This document shows positions 48,501-63,500 of a stretch of 64,000 nucleotides of DNA, in pieces; position 1 is the stretch's first letter, and each line of letters starts with the position of its first letter. Position numbers and translations under genes: made by a program. Origin of the DNA: Saxidomus purpurata (lineage: Eukaryota > Mollusca > Bivalvia > Venerida > Veneridae); the NCBI GenBank assembly GCA_022818135.1, contig JAFMSR010000006.1, positions 38,958,038-39,022,037 on the forward strand, given 5' to 3'. The notes under the pieces are model-generated. The model searched no databases, was not told the DNA's origin, and saw nothing but the letters and a program-made list of their open reading frames with translations.

Positions 48501-51500
48501 GAGAAAACCTCATTTCTGTGGGAAGAAAGACATTATTTCAACATCATGTTTTAATTGCAAGAAGTAACACATTACACTCTAAGACAAAGAAAGGTTACTA
48601 AGAAATTGTGGCAGTTTGCAGTAGGAGTGGTAATGCAGAAAATGTTACTAAGTTTTCATACCTAAATTTCCTAGATTTGAATGCAGTGTTAATTCTAGGC
48701 ATAATATAATCATTTATAATCATCATAAACATTAAATGTTTTGTAATTTATTAGGAACCAGTAGAGATTCTGGAACCAGATCATGTGCTCAATCTTGAGA
48801 TAGATGGAAAACTACATGTACTGTACGGGGGAACAAAGGTCGTACAGCATACGCCCCCCAGCAAGGCAGGTGCTGGCATGAAAGGTACCAGTATACTTTA
48901 TGTTACTGTAAATTGACTTTTGGTCTCAGAATGTTAGCAATATTATGATATGTATGCTTAACTGACAACATTCATGAATAACCTAAAAGCTCTGAAAATT
49001 GATATTAGCAAAGATTAATGTGTTTAGTTTATCTGACTTATTTCCATTAAAGACATTCATATACTCCTGAACACACATCCATTTCCTACACAGGCCTTAA
49101 CTGCATAATATATGTATACTGATTGCATGGATTTAAATAGGTGAGCGTAACAACGCTTTGATTTGACACACCATGCGATTTTGTTCAGTTTACAGAATGA
49201 AATGAGTTTTTTTAGTCTATGAAAGCTACCAGTATTAAATAGCAGAGTAACACCTGATTCAGAATCTGCATGATAAAAATTAGAACTTTCAGGAGGTGCA
49301 AGGGAGGCTTTTACAGCTGGGTGGACTAAGGCATGTGTGGCTTCAGTGACTTGCTGAAGGATGCACCTTATGCTCTGACTGGGATTAGAACCTGGGTTCT
49401 CACATTCCAGGGGCAGATGCCCTTACCACTGAGCTATTGAGATTCACACTTTGTTGATAGCTGATTTTTTCAAATTAATCACCAAGCATGATGTTTGAAG
49501 TTTGATTGGAGTTTTGAAGTTATAGCAGTGACTTGGTTTGTTGGTATTTAGTGTAATATTTTTATATTTCAGCTACAGACAATGGTTGCATTGCATATGT
49601 TTTACGTCACAGTTTTAACACAAATCAAGGGAGACTACTACGTACAATCCTGTATGGGGTGAAACGTGTGACAGCAAACAACTTAGAGACATTTATGTTT
49701 ATAATTTTCCTGCTAGTGTTTGCAATCATTGCTGCTTCTTATGTTTGGATTAAAGGTAATGGTATTTATTTCACGAACATTAGGGCAGACATCTTTATTA
49801 ATTGTGGCTGAATTCTGCATTACATATCATCTGTGCTTTTTGATGCAGTTAACTGCAAATAAGAATAAGTTTATAAATAAAAAATTGACCAAAAATCCAA
49901 ATGAACATCTTTTTAGAAGTGTTGTATACTTATGTGGGAGGGTAACAGGGGTTACATGTAGTTAGTACAATAGTTTATCAAGCCACAAGTCTCGAGTGAC
50001 TTCCAATTTGCCTTCAGAACATTTAGTCCTTGTGCCCTTAACATAAATCATATCAAGGGTTGGCAGTAAAACTGTCATAATTTGAAATAAAGAAGGACAT
50101 ACTTCAGACAGTCTTGCAGTTGACATTGATATAGGTTGTTCACTAGAATTTAAAATGGATAAAACTTTTTAATATTTTACTGTGAAACAGGACTGATTTG
50201 TTGTCAGATACATTGTTTATCAACCTCTACCTAAATAATGTGAACCACTTTGCCCTTGTGTTCCACCAGTGCTTGCTCAATCTCACATTTGTGGCTGTTT
50301 CCTTGCTTTCCCCTTTCATTCACTGAAAGCCATCATTTTTATGAATCAAAGCATATTGACCCTCTCTGGTAAAGCTAGTTGTTATTCTGCAGGCAGTCGA
50401 GAAAAGCAACAATTTGTGAAAATGCAAAAACATGTATGATATTTGTCATTCTTTATAAAGTGAAAGAGTCTCATATTGTCAATACCTTATAGCACTAAAT
50501 CTTACCAGAATGCACACTTTTTATGCTACAACTGTCAAGAGAAAAGTAGGTTGCACAATGTCTTGAAACCAGCAAAATTAAGTTAGTTTGTCTGTTTATT
50601 TTTGTTTAGGTACAGAGGACCCAGACAGAAACAGATACAAGCTATTTTTAGAGTGTACACTAATTCTCACATCAGTTGTCCCCCCTGAATTACCTATAGA
50701 ACTGTCACTGGCAGTCAATACAAGTCTACTTGCCCTGACAAAATTATGTAAGTATTTACCCTTGTAACTGTGTTACTTGTTTAATTCATTAGATGCTAAT
50801 TTTGAATTTACATAACAATGGTTATACTCTGAATGAATTTTTATATATTATAGTCTGCAGATATACGTGAAATTATGGATATACTGAATAGGTTTCCTTG
50901 GCACAATTCTTTTACATCTTGATTTCATATGAATAGGCACTAAGGATATTGATTTGTGGAATAAAACTGATTTAAATGTTCCCAATGAGTTTTTTCTAGA
51001 CGGTTTACTGTACTCACATTTAATCATGATTTGTATGATAGGAAAAGTGTACAGTAGAAAACTAGAAGCTTGAATACGTTGCTGGACTATTCGACATTTA
51101 AAAAAATCCTTGATGACAATTTGAAAATAAAATACACCCCTAAATAAGTCCTGGGTAAGGTATCCATGTTAATGCAGTTTTTATGTGCTGTGTAGTATAC
51201 TGTAGTGACAAAAAATGCAAATCAGTATGCCAGTGATACAGAAGTTACAAGTATTCATATTTTCCATATTAAAGCTGTACATGGCTGGTTTACAAGATAT
51301 TTATGATGTAACGCAAGTGTGATATTGTGTATATTGTTAATGTGTACAATGTATATTTTGTATTACAGTCGTATATTGTACAGAACCATTCCGTATACCG
51401 TTTGCTGGCAAGATAGATATTTGTTGTTTTGACAAGACTGGCACGCTCACCGCTGACAATCTGGTCGTAGAAGGTGTTACTGGTCTGAAGTAAGTAATCA

Positions 51501-54500
51501 GTTACAGATCTGTGTCCATATTTAGTCAAAGTTTGAACCAATTCATTTACTGTAAATATACATCTCTCAGTATTGATTGAAAAACCTGCAGTAATAAGAT
51601 ACAGGATTGACATGAGTCTGGGCTGATGTAAGAATGCAAGGTCATACCCAAATGCTGTTTTTTTGTTTTGTCTTTTTCACAGAATTTCTCAATGTTATTA
51701 ACATTAGAGTTATGCTTACTCATACATTTGTACTGGATTCATAATAAATAATAATTAAAATTAACTGTAAAGCAAAATTAAGGAAATGAGAAGAATAATC
51801 GCCAAACACCATAGAACATATCACCCATCAATAACCAGGCCCACGCTTGAGAGAATGAACAAATGAAATTCCAAAGATTAGAAAGAGCAGGCAGGGTACA
51901 CTTTGCAACTTGAATATTAACAATGCAGATGTAAGGCATTCACCAAATGCCATAAGTCAAGAACATCACAAGTCAGGTACAATATTCTGTTGTAGAGGTA
52001 ATGAGATTCAGATGGCAACTGAAACTCCCGTAGAGACGATGCACGTGCTGGCAACATGTCATGCTCTTGTACAGCTTGAGGACGAACTGGTCGGAGATCC
52101 GCTGGAGAAAGCTACCCTGAAAGCGGTCGATTTCAGTCTTACAAAAGGTACATCTAGTTATATACGCGGCATTTCCTTGGATGTCATACAACACAATTTG
52201 ATGTCATTTATGATGTCATAATGGCTTGTGCATCAAAATATTTAATGTTGTTTTATTGCAGAATTTACATCGACTGATTTACTTCATAAGTTTGTTAAAC
52301 TGGCAACCCTAAAAAATCACATTAGAATCTTCAATCAATTTTTTATTTAAAAGTGGTTTCAATTTTCATCCTTAAAATCAAAATGTATATAAACAAATAT
52401 CATGTAGTGTCCTCATATAATTTTAAATCAGCATATAAAATATGTAAATATTTATAAAATGAAGTAGTTCTATGAAATGTGCACCAATACTCGTATCTAG
52501 AGAACATTGAGGGGCTCCAAAAAAAAAAAAAAAATCTTGTATCTATGTATCACTGTAGGTGAGACTGTTATACCCCAGAGAAGGAGAACACATGGCCTGA
52601 AGATTTACCATCGTTACCACTTCTCCAGTGCTCTTAAACGTATGTCCGTGATTGCTGGACATACACCAGCGGGATCCATGGAAACAGAGTATATATGTTC
52701 TGTAAAAGGTGCTCCAGAGACATTGAAACCCATGATCTTTATTAGTTTTTTTTAGCTCGATGAAAAGGCCCACCCCCCCCCCCCCCCCCCTCCACCCCCC
52801 CCCCCCCCCTGAACCAGATGGTGACATTGAGGAGGTACGGTGGTGCCCCCCCGGGGGGTGTCCAACCCCAACTGGGTAAGGATGCTGCTTTAGTACATGT
52901 CTGTTACTATATTCAGATAAGCACACTTCTAATATAAAGGGTTATAAATTTTTTATATTACCTAGATTGACAGATTATAGATGTTTTGCTTAATTGTCCA
53001 AAAACAACAGATTTGAGACACAAATTTCTCCAGCTTTTACGGAAATCTTGTGTGATCTTGATTGAATTTCAGATCACAGTTTAAAAGATGCTGTGTTGTA
53101 CATGTAGTCACATTCTTAACTTAATGCCAGATTGTTACTGAAGAGCTGTTATGAAAGTATTATATTGAGGGTTGACTGCAAAACTGCTTCGCTGGAAGGT
53201 AATTTTAGGTATGACTTTACTGGCATGCAGATAGAATTGTTTAATGTTTTATTTTACTTACAGTTCAGTAATCCTCCCAGCCACTATGACGATGTATACC
53301 TTGAGATGGCACGCCGTGGGGCACGTGTTCTTGCCCTTGGATATAAAAAGCTAGGAAATCTCACACACCAGCAGGTAAATAGTCATATTTTATTAAACTG
53401 TATTGACTTTTTGTAAACCATGTATATTTTTATTATTACATTGTTTATCAAATTTAAATATTGCTGAATATCATTGGTTGGTATAGTAATATATACAATC
53501 ATAGTTAATTACTGGCCCTGCATACATATTATCATATTTCTGTTGTAAATTTGGTTGAAACTTCCTCCAAACAAACATAAAATTTCAATTTATTTCTTGT
53601 ACATTTTTTAAATCAAAATTCAACACAAGATGGAGTAAAGTCTTGTTTAAAGTTCTGTGACTTATACACAATTTCAAATAAAGCTAAAAACTGATAATCT
53701 GAACATATTATAAACTTACGTAAACTCCCTCCAGATTTGTAGACATGTACATGTGATATACATTTCAGATAAAAGCTATGCCCCGAGATGAAGTGGAGTG
53801 TAAGTTAGAGTTCTGTGGTTTTGTCGTGATTTCTTGTCCACTGAAAGCAGACTCCAAAGCAGTAATCAAAGAGATACAGAACGCCTCTCATCATGTAAGT
53901 GGGCCAGTAGAAGCTAGTCTCTTGCTGGGACCAAACAAAAATGCGTGTTCAGGATCGTACCTGACGACCTCAGGCTTTTTTTAATAAGACAATGAACAAA
54001 ATGACCCATTTTTAAGTGTTTAAGAGCAAAAGAGGCAAAATGAAAATATACACATGTAAATTAAAAAAAAAAAACCCTGACTGACTGGCCTTAATGTTTG
54101 TAAGGAGACTTGAAGCTACATGTAATTTACCTCCAAAGTGCTAATGGGACTTTAAAATGAATTAAAAAAAGTTCTAAGCTATTTTTTCATCATATTAAAT
54201 TCATACAATCATGCTATTTTACTTAATTCACTGTTTAAAATCATTCAGGGATTAGTTACAATACGCAGACTATTTTCACTCTTTATTTCTAACATAATAA
54301 ACTTTGTCGTGATAGTTTGTAAGTCAACGTTACTTCCATTTCTGTCTTGTTCTGTTTTATTGTTGTGATGATTTATCTACCTGAACATGAAGTGCCACCT
54401 ATATTTTCCTAATTTTGAAAAGGGCTTCGAAAGCTGAAATGTCAGAAGTAAACAGTGAAAAAGATCAGTGTTGAAACACACTGATTCAGGAAAATGAATT

Positions 54501-57500
54501 CTTTTGTTGTGTTATAGTGCTTGACATTGCTATATTTTGTATGCTGACTGTTACAGGTTGCCATGATAACGGGAGATAATCCACTTACAGCCTGTCATGT
54601 TGCTAAGGAAACAAGATTTACTCGTAAAGAACACACACTGGTTTTGCAACCACCAAAGGATGCTGGTAAGTTTAAATTCTGATTCCTTTTAAAGATCAAG
54701 TTTAGTTTACTGTAAATGTTGTTTATAAATGAGGTTTTTGTTTTCGCTATTTTTTTGCAAATGAAGCACTTTGCGAATTCATCACACTCGCTAAAATAGC
54801 AAATAAACAATTATGTAGTTGCCCAATGTACGGGATGTAACTAGTTATTATGTTTACTGTTACAGAGACAGAGTGGTTCTGGAAGTCTATAGATGACAGT
54901 TTGACATGTCCGCTACAGCCAAGTGGTGATATACGTAAACAACTGATAGAAAAATATGATCTCTGCTTGACAGGAGAGGTATGGCTTATCTGCCGTCTTT
55001 ATTGTAAATCCCCATGGTAAACATTTAGTTGTTATCACAGTTACCAGTCTTCCCAAAAAGTTTTTTAACAGTGCCGACAGTCGTTCAGGCAAACACAAAA
55101 CTTTGTCTGACCAAAGCATTTTTTGTCTGACCGGACAACAGAGACTATTGTGTAAAAGGCCGTAAAGTGTCTGACATTCGGTCTGACAGCAGCAAAAGCA
55201 AAAATTTGCCTGACCAAAGCTAAAATTTTGTATGGCATGTCAGACAAACATGCACTTTTCAGAAAGACTGAGTTACTTGTGGGAAATGCAAGATGAGGCA
55301 CACAGGGGCACAAGTTTAATAAATTTATTGTCGAAACCTAATTGAGGAGTAAATATTAAATAACATCTTAACTTTAGTGTATTTTTAGGGGTTACTGACT
55401 CGGATGATGTAATAAACATAAATTTCATTCTACACTCCTTATACACCAATTATTCAGAGATTAAAACTGTACCTTACGAAGGCTTGAAAATGTCAGGTTT
55501 CTTTGTTTACATAGTTGAGCTTGGAGTTTTGTTTTTCTAGGCACTAACTTTCCTGCAGACTCACTCACAGAAGCTGTGGAAATTGTTACTTCCAAATATA
55601 AAAGTGTTTGCAAGAGTTGCACCAAAGCAGAAGGTACTTGATATATTTTATACTTGTATGGGTCTATAACTACCACCTATTCATCTGCCACCTTCATGGT
55701 CGAATGGTTAGAGTCGTTGACTTGAAATCACTTTAACCTACAATACTTCTTCATGTTGGAAAGTCTTCCCAGCAGAGTAGATATGAGGCTTTGAGAACAA
55801 TGGATAGCTAAAAAGATTTATTTCAAGCAGGAATGTCAGTCCGTCTGTTTGTCTATTATGCTGTATCTTTATTATCCATAATTTGGTGTGTTCCGAGGGG
55901 ATTGAACACAGAATGATAGCCAAAATAAGTGAAGATTACAAGAAACTGAATTCTTTCATGAACATTCTTATGAGTTATTTCCAAGGGTGAGCTTTTCTGA
56001 TGGATGATTGTCCGTCGTCTGTCGTCCGTCAACATTTTGATTCAAATGACATCTCCTCTGAAACCACTAGGCCAAGGTTGAAGAAACTTTGCAGGGATAT
56101 TTCTTGCATGAAGCTCTACCAAGATTGTTCAAAGAAATCCATTCCATGCAGAACTCTGGTTGCTATGGCAACAAATAGGAAAAACTTTAAATTTCTTCTT
56201 CTCTGAAACCACAATACCTAGAGCTTAGATATTTGGCATGTAGCATTGTCTAGTGGACCTCTACCAAGATTGTTCAAATTATGACCCCTGGATCAAAATT
56301 GACCCTGCACGGGTGTCACTTAGTTTTAAATTGGCTAATATAGGAAAGACTTTAAAAATCTTCTTCTCTGAAACCACAAGGCCAAGAGCTTAGATATATG
56401 GCATGTAGCATTGTCTAGTGGACGTCTACAAAGATTGTTCAAATTATGCCCCTGGGATTAAAATTGACCTTGCCCGGGGGGTCACTTAGTTTTACATAGG
56501 CTTATATAGGAAAAACTTTAAAAAATCTTCTTCTCTGAAACCACATAGCCTAGAGCTTAGATATTTGGCATGTAGCATTGCCTAGTAGACCTCCTCAAAG
56601 TTTGTTCAAATTATGCCCCTGGGATTAAAATTGACCTTGCCCGGGGGGTCACTTAGTTTTACATAGGCTTATATAGGAAAAACTTTAAAAACTTCCTCTT
56701 CTCCTCTGAAACCACAAGCCTAGAGCTTAGATATTTGGCATGTAGCTTGCCTAGTAGACCTCCTCAAAGTTTGTTCAAATTATGCCCCTGGGATTAAAAT
56801 TGACCTTGCCCGGGGGGTCACTTAGTTTTACATAGGCTTATATAGGAAAAACTTTAAAAAATCTTCTTCTCTGAAACCACAAAGCCTAGAGCTTAGATAT
56901 TTGGCATGTGCTTGCCTAGTAGACCTCCTCAAAGTTTGTTCAAATTATGCCCCTGGGGTCAAAATTAGGGGGTGGTCATTATAACTTGTCCAGTGATTTC
57001 CACGGCGTGGACTTGTACCAAGGTGAGCAACATAGGGCCATCTTGGCCCTCTTGTTATATGGACACACCGTTTTTGCATTGTATAAAGATTCATTTTCCC
57101 ATGTGTAGTGCTTGATTATTGACAGTAATTACTTCTGTGTAATTGAAAAAATATGCAAAATGTGTTAGTGGAAACCAACATTAGGATTTGTATACATTGT
57201 AGTAACAGTCTTATGTCCAGTTTGTAAAGAAAGTGTCTTAAGTAGTGAAAATTAGAAATAGCTTTTAGGCTTTGAATTTGAGTGTCTAGACTGCAGAATA
57301 CACTTGTGTAATGTGTGTTATATGTGGTCATGTCCTTTTGTATCATTAGTAAATCTTGGTAATTGATGACGTATGTTTGCAGGAGGTAGTGATAACTACA
57401 TTGAAAAGCCTAGGCTTTGTTACGTTGATGTGTGGGGATGGCACAAATGATGTAGGCGCCCTGAAACACGCTCATGTTGGTAAGTACAAACATGTAAAAT

Positions 57501-60500
57501 TCTGATGCAACATAGTTTTGAGCTGTTGCCATGCAGTAGGCAATGATGCAACATAGTTTTGAGCTGTTCTGCAGTAAGCAATGATGTAAAGTTCCCAATT
57601 TCGTTTTGAATTATTGTTAAAGCACCATATAACCAATGTGTAGATGAGTCCAAATTGAGTGATTATTATGGACAAGTCCATTTAAGAATTGAGCAGGTTC
57701 AAAGTTGGACTAAATCATAGAAAGAGACAGAAATAGATAAGTTAAATAAGCTTGTATAGATTTAGAAGTGCTTTGTATCAGGCAATGAGAAGAAGGCATT
57801 CAGTAGATATGATGATACAAACACCTTGTCTGTGTATCCATTATACATTATAATAAAGTAGTATCACATACATTAAACTGGGTATTACAGGTGTGGCACT
57901 GTTAACAAATGCACCTGAAAGATTACCAGAGAGAAAGCTGAAACGAGAAGAGGTAAATAGTTCTATATTTACTTCTGTAAATGTTGCTGGTATTCTTAAA
58001 ATTTGTTTGTCATTTTGTTGTAGTTGTATTTAGATAAACCAAAGATTTATGTTGTGTTTTGTTATAATAACATGGACCATTAGCCATCAGATAGCTTTAA
58101 AAGAAGATATTGAGGGTTGAACCAAAAACTGTTGTAAGTCCTTATTTATTTCATATAAGTTACGGCATTCTTTTGTCAGTCCTCGATATACCTTTTGCTC
58201 TAAATTTAGGATAAGTAATTATAGTGAAAACAACTTGAGGATAAGTAATTATAGTGAAAACAACTTTAGGATAAGTAGTTATAGTGAAAACAACTTTAGG
58301 ATAAGTAATTTTAGTATAAACAACTTTAGGATAAGTAATTATAGTGAAAACAACTTGAGGATAAGTAATTTTAGTATAAACAACTTTAGGATAAGTAATT
58401 ATAGTGAAAACAACTTGAGGATAAGTAATTTTAGTATAAACAACTTTAGGATCAGTAATTATAGTGAAAACAACTTGAGGATAAGTAATTATAGTGAAAA
58501 CAACTTTAGGATAAGTAGTTATAGTGAAAACAACTTTAGGATAGTATTTTAGTATAAACAACTTTAGGATAAGTATTATAGTGAAAACAACTTGAGGATA
58601 AGTAATTATAGTGAAAACAACTTTAGGATAAGTAATTATAGTGAAAACAACTTGAGGATAAGTAATTTTAGTATAAACAACTTTAGGATAAGTAATTATA
58701 GTGAAAACAACTTGAGGATAAGTAATTATAGTATAAACAACTTTAGGATAAGTAATTACAGTATAAACAACTTTAGGATAAGTAATTTTAGTATAAACAA
58801 CTTGAGGATAAGTAATTATAGTATAAACAACTTGAGGATAAGTAATTACAGTATAAACAACTTTAGGATAAGTAATTACAGTATAAACAACTTTAGGATA
58901 AGTAATTTTAGTATAAACAACTTGAGGATAAGTAATTACAGTATAAACAACTTTAGGATAAGTAATTACAGTATAAACAACTTTAGGATAAGTAATTTTA
59001 GTATAAACAACTTTAGGATAAGTATTAATTACAGTATAAACAACTTTAGGATAAGTAATTTTAGTATAAACAACTTTAGGATAAGTAATTACAGTATAAA
59101 CAACTTTAGGATAAGTAATTACAGTATAAACAACTTTAAGATAAGTAGTTATAGTATAAGAAACTTTTAGGATAAATAATTACAGTATAAAAAACCTTGT
59201 AATACAATTTCAGGAAAATGAGGCAGGTCCGTCACACACAAATCACATGGCAGAGAGAATGTCAGCTAGAGGTGGAGGTAAAGCTGTAGGAAGGGCTGCC
59301 AAACAAAGAGCCATAGCCAGGGGAGATAACATGGCTCCATCACCATCTCAGGTAATAGAAAGTTGTCCTTCTTTGTGTGTCCTAAATGGTTTCTTTTTTG
59401 TTTGTTGGTTGGTTTCTATTGTGGATTATGCCATTTTAAAAATTGTTATGGCTAAATATAGAGCGGGTGGGCTGTTGACCTAATTGTTGTGGTTCAGAAG
59501 AACCAGTACTTCACACTTCTACAGTAGCATGAAAATGCCAGCTCCATCACATAATGAATAAACTCGTTAACTCACAGCTCAAACCCCATAACCCTTCAGG
59601 TTTGAGAGTTGTTGTACATGTAGTTAAGTAAGAGCACCTCTAAAATTCCTTTTGTACTGAAAAATCCTAATTTAGTGTTGAGTGTTTTACATGTAGCAAA
59701 CACAGGTCGTGAATTAAAAGCATTTGTGATGCACAGTTATAGAGAAATCAGCACTACTTCCACCTAATTTTCATGAAAAGTAACAAATAATTTGAAGCAT
59801 TCCTTTTAATATACATTATTTCAGAAAAAGTTACAGGCTATGTTTAACGAAATAGAGGAGGATGAGAAAGCAGCAGTAGTGAGGCTGGGAGATGCCAGTA
59901 TAGCTTCACCATTCACTTCTAAACTCTCTACCATACTGTGTAGTAAGTTGTTTGTACATGTGTTTTAATTAAGGTCAAAATTCTCTACCATACTTTGTGG
60001 TAGTTGTTTGTGCATGTAAGATCTCTACCATACTGTGTAGTAAGTTGTTTGTACATGTGTTTTAATGAAGGTCAACATTCTCTACCATACTTTGTGGTAG
60101 TTGTTTGTGCATGTAAGATCTCTACCATACTGTGTAGTAAGTTGTTTGTACATGTGTTTTAATGAAGGTCAACATTCTCTACCATACTTTGTGGTAGTTG
60201 TTTGTGCTGTAAGATCTCTACCATACTGTGTAGTAAGTTGTTTGTACATGTGTTTTAATGAAGGTCAACATTCTCTACCAAACTTTGTGGTAGTTGTTTG
60301 TGCATGTAAGATCTTTACCATACTGTGTAGTAAGTTGTTTGTACATGTGTTTTAATGAAGGTCAACATTCTCTACCAAACTTTGTGGTAGTTGTTTGTGC
60401 ATGTAAGATCTCTACCATACTGTGTAGTAAGTTGTTTGTACATGTGTTTTAATGAAGGTCAACATTCTCAACCATACTTCGTGGTAGTTGTTTGTGCATG

Positions 60501-63500
60501 TAAGATCTCTACCATACTGTGTAGTAAGTTGTTTGTACATGTGTTTTTATTAAGGTCAATATTCTCTTCCATACTTTGCAGTAGTTGTGCATGTTTTTGT
60601 TAAGGCTAAAACTCTCTACCATACTGTATTATCAGTTGTTTGTACATGTATTTTAAACATAAGTCAGGGATAAAGGAGATCCCTGTTACAGATGATGTAG
60701 ACGTATCGGTTGTTATGGTTACGTGTTTCATTTACATCCAAACTATCATGTCTTTATTGTTGTTTATTAAGTCTTTTTTTTTCATTTTTAGCAAGTTTTC
60801 CATTTGTCAGAAAGACTTTTTGGCACTTATATAAATTATATACTTTGAATGTTTATATTTTGACTGTTCAGTCTGACTGCATATATTATATTTTGCACCC
60901 AAAGTACATTCATGTTTGTTCAAGCTGGGATTTCACATTTTGTGTTTATCAACAACATGACATAAATCCTAACATGAGATGTTATATTTTTCAGTATGTC
61001 ATATAATCAAACAAGGAAGATGTACTTTAGTTACCACCTTACAGATGTTCAAAATTCTAGCCCTGAATGCCCTTATCCTAGCATACAGCCAGAGTGTTCT
61101 GTTTCTAGCCGGTGTCAAGTTCAGTGACACTCAGGCCACCATGCAGGGCCTCCTGCTAGCTGGATGCTTCCTCTTCATATCTAGGTCAAAGGTGAGTGAC
61201 AGTCTAATATGTAAGATGAATACATTTAGTACAGTTAAACCTGTGTTAAGTAGCCGGTCAGTGGATACAATCAAAGTGGACATTCGCTCAGGTGCTTGTT
61301 TTATACAGATGAATTTAGTCAAAACCTGCCCTGACTGTGACAGTTGTGTCTGCTTAAGGCAGGTAGTTTCTTAATATGTGGTCACCACTTACACATTTTC
61401 AAACTTGTACTATTGAATAAAGAATCTCTGCATTTAAAGGATTACTGGTGACATAATTGGTATAATTATGCTTCAGATTTTTGCATTACTTTTCTGTTGT
61501 GATTTCATAACACTGAGACAGAGAATGTTTCACATGGCTGTTGCTTTTTGTTTACTTACTGTAAATATTTTTGGAATACCATAATTATCACAGTGTTTTA
61601 TTCCTGAACATGTTCATATATTATATTAATATCAACTATGAAACAAGTTCTTGCAACTTGTTTAATCACTCTTGAGGCTCCAGATGGAATCAACCTCAAA
61701 GAGAGAGAGAGAGGAAATGTGGAATTATCTGTGTATTGCCTAAGGATACTTCCACTACTTGGGCACTTGGTGGAAATCGACCCCAGGACCCTCTGATCCT
61801 GAGGTGAATGCAGTACCTCTGCACCAGGGCTGCTCCACTTCACACTGTTCATTAACAAGCTATGTACCTATATACCTATAAATAGCTCAGACATAGACAA
61901 ACATTTTTGAGTTCTTACATAAACCTATTTTTAATACAAACTCTAATTTTGAATAATAAGGCAAGTCTGGCAAACCAATCCCTATCACAAGATATTCTGT
62001 TTTATTTGCTGTTAACCATAGATTTATCTCCGATGTTGACTGTATTTTTAATATCCAGAAAATTTTCCCTTTCAGCCATTGAAGTATTTGTCAAAAGAGA
62101 GACCATTACCAAATATATTCAACATGTATACTGTACTCACAGTGCTATGTCAGTTTGCTATACATTTTGTGTCACTTGTATATCTAGTCCAAGAAGCTCA
62201 AATACTGGATCCCAGGTACGTATTAACCGTCACGGCCAAGAAGTTCGAAACTTAAACCAGCTTTGAAGTCAGCCATTACCGGGAAGTTAAAGTTTTATTA
62301 AGAATATTACTCCTAGTGGAAATACTTGTGTCACAGTTTGTTTTAACAATTAAGAAATTTCTGATTTTAATTTTCTTAATAAAATACAGTCTTTGATAAG
62401 ATCTTTTGAAATGTACAAATAAAACACTTAAAATTTAAAGATATTATACCCAGACCATCAGAACTTTTAAAAATGCATATTCACTGATATATACTACTTG
62501 AATAATGAACATTACCAAAGTTATAACAGAAATATAATAATCTGTATCACTGTTTTATTCCCATTGAATATAGAGAAAATAAGGTAAATCTTTTTTTTTT
62601 GACTATTCTAGTCAAAAATAGAGATTCAGTTCTTTCTATTACCTACATTCTAATTTACATTATTCTTATAGAGAAGTAACTCGGCATAATTCACTTTTTA
62701 CATGTTTTCAAAGCATTTACTAAGTTTTCAGCTTCATTCTTGATCATAACTCAATATTGGAATTTTGAAGGGTGATATAACTTTAACCAATGGTCAAGTT
62801 AAGTTAACTGCAGGTTTAAGTTTTGAACGTCAGGGTCAATGTTTTCCATCTTTATTTGTTCAGAGAAAATCAGACCTTTATATAGTTGTGTTTAGCAAAA
62901 CACATATTGAGTCATAAGCATTGGTTTGATGGTCATTCACATTTGTCATTTTACTATAGTTCATACTTTTGCACAGTACATTTCCTAAATGCAAGAAATT
63001 CTCTTTTGGAAAATCTTTTATTACTTGCAATTTCTTAACTTGTGTAAATGGGGTATGATATATGGTGTTTTAACATGGGACATTAAAAAATTGTTTTGTC
63101 TTTTGATTTTCCAGGGAATATGAAATTCTGTTTAGTTAGTCATCACAAAAATGAAAGAAGTTTGGAAACCCATCTTGAACTTTTTGTTCATTTTGAAGTA
63201 ATCTATCTTATTTTATAAATTATTGCAATGTTTTAACAATGTTAATATATTCGTTTACAGACCAGAGAAGATTGATTTAGAAGCAAAGTTTGCACCAAAC
63301 ATTCTCAACACCACTGTTTATATCATCTCTATGTCTTTACAACTGTCTACTTTTGCTGTCAATTATAAGGTAGGTAATAGATAATGTATCAAGTACACAT
63401 TTATATTGTAAGAAACTTCCTGCAGATTCTCAGTGTTTTGTTAACCAGTGTTCCTTATAAAATAAAAACTTTGAAATTGAAATTGCTTCCCGGGAACTTA

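Noticed and set aside
58235..59170. Long ORFs of [14 protein letters not shown] decapeptide repeats (105 and 192 residues)
   Set aside because: They are translations of the 30-bp minisatellite, open only because 30 is a multiple of 3, and lie inside an ATP13A1 intron.
60101..60603. Repeated [14 protein letters not shown]s
   Set aside because: Frames of the 97-bp intronic array that copies the exon 21 border.
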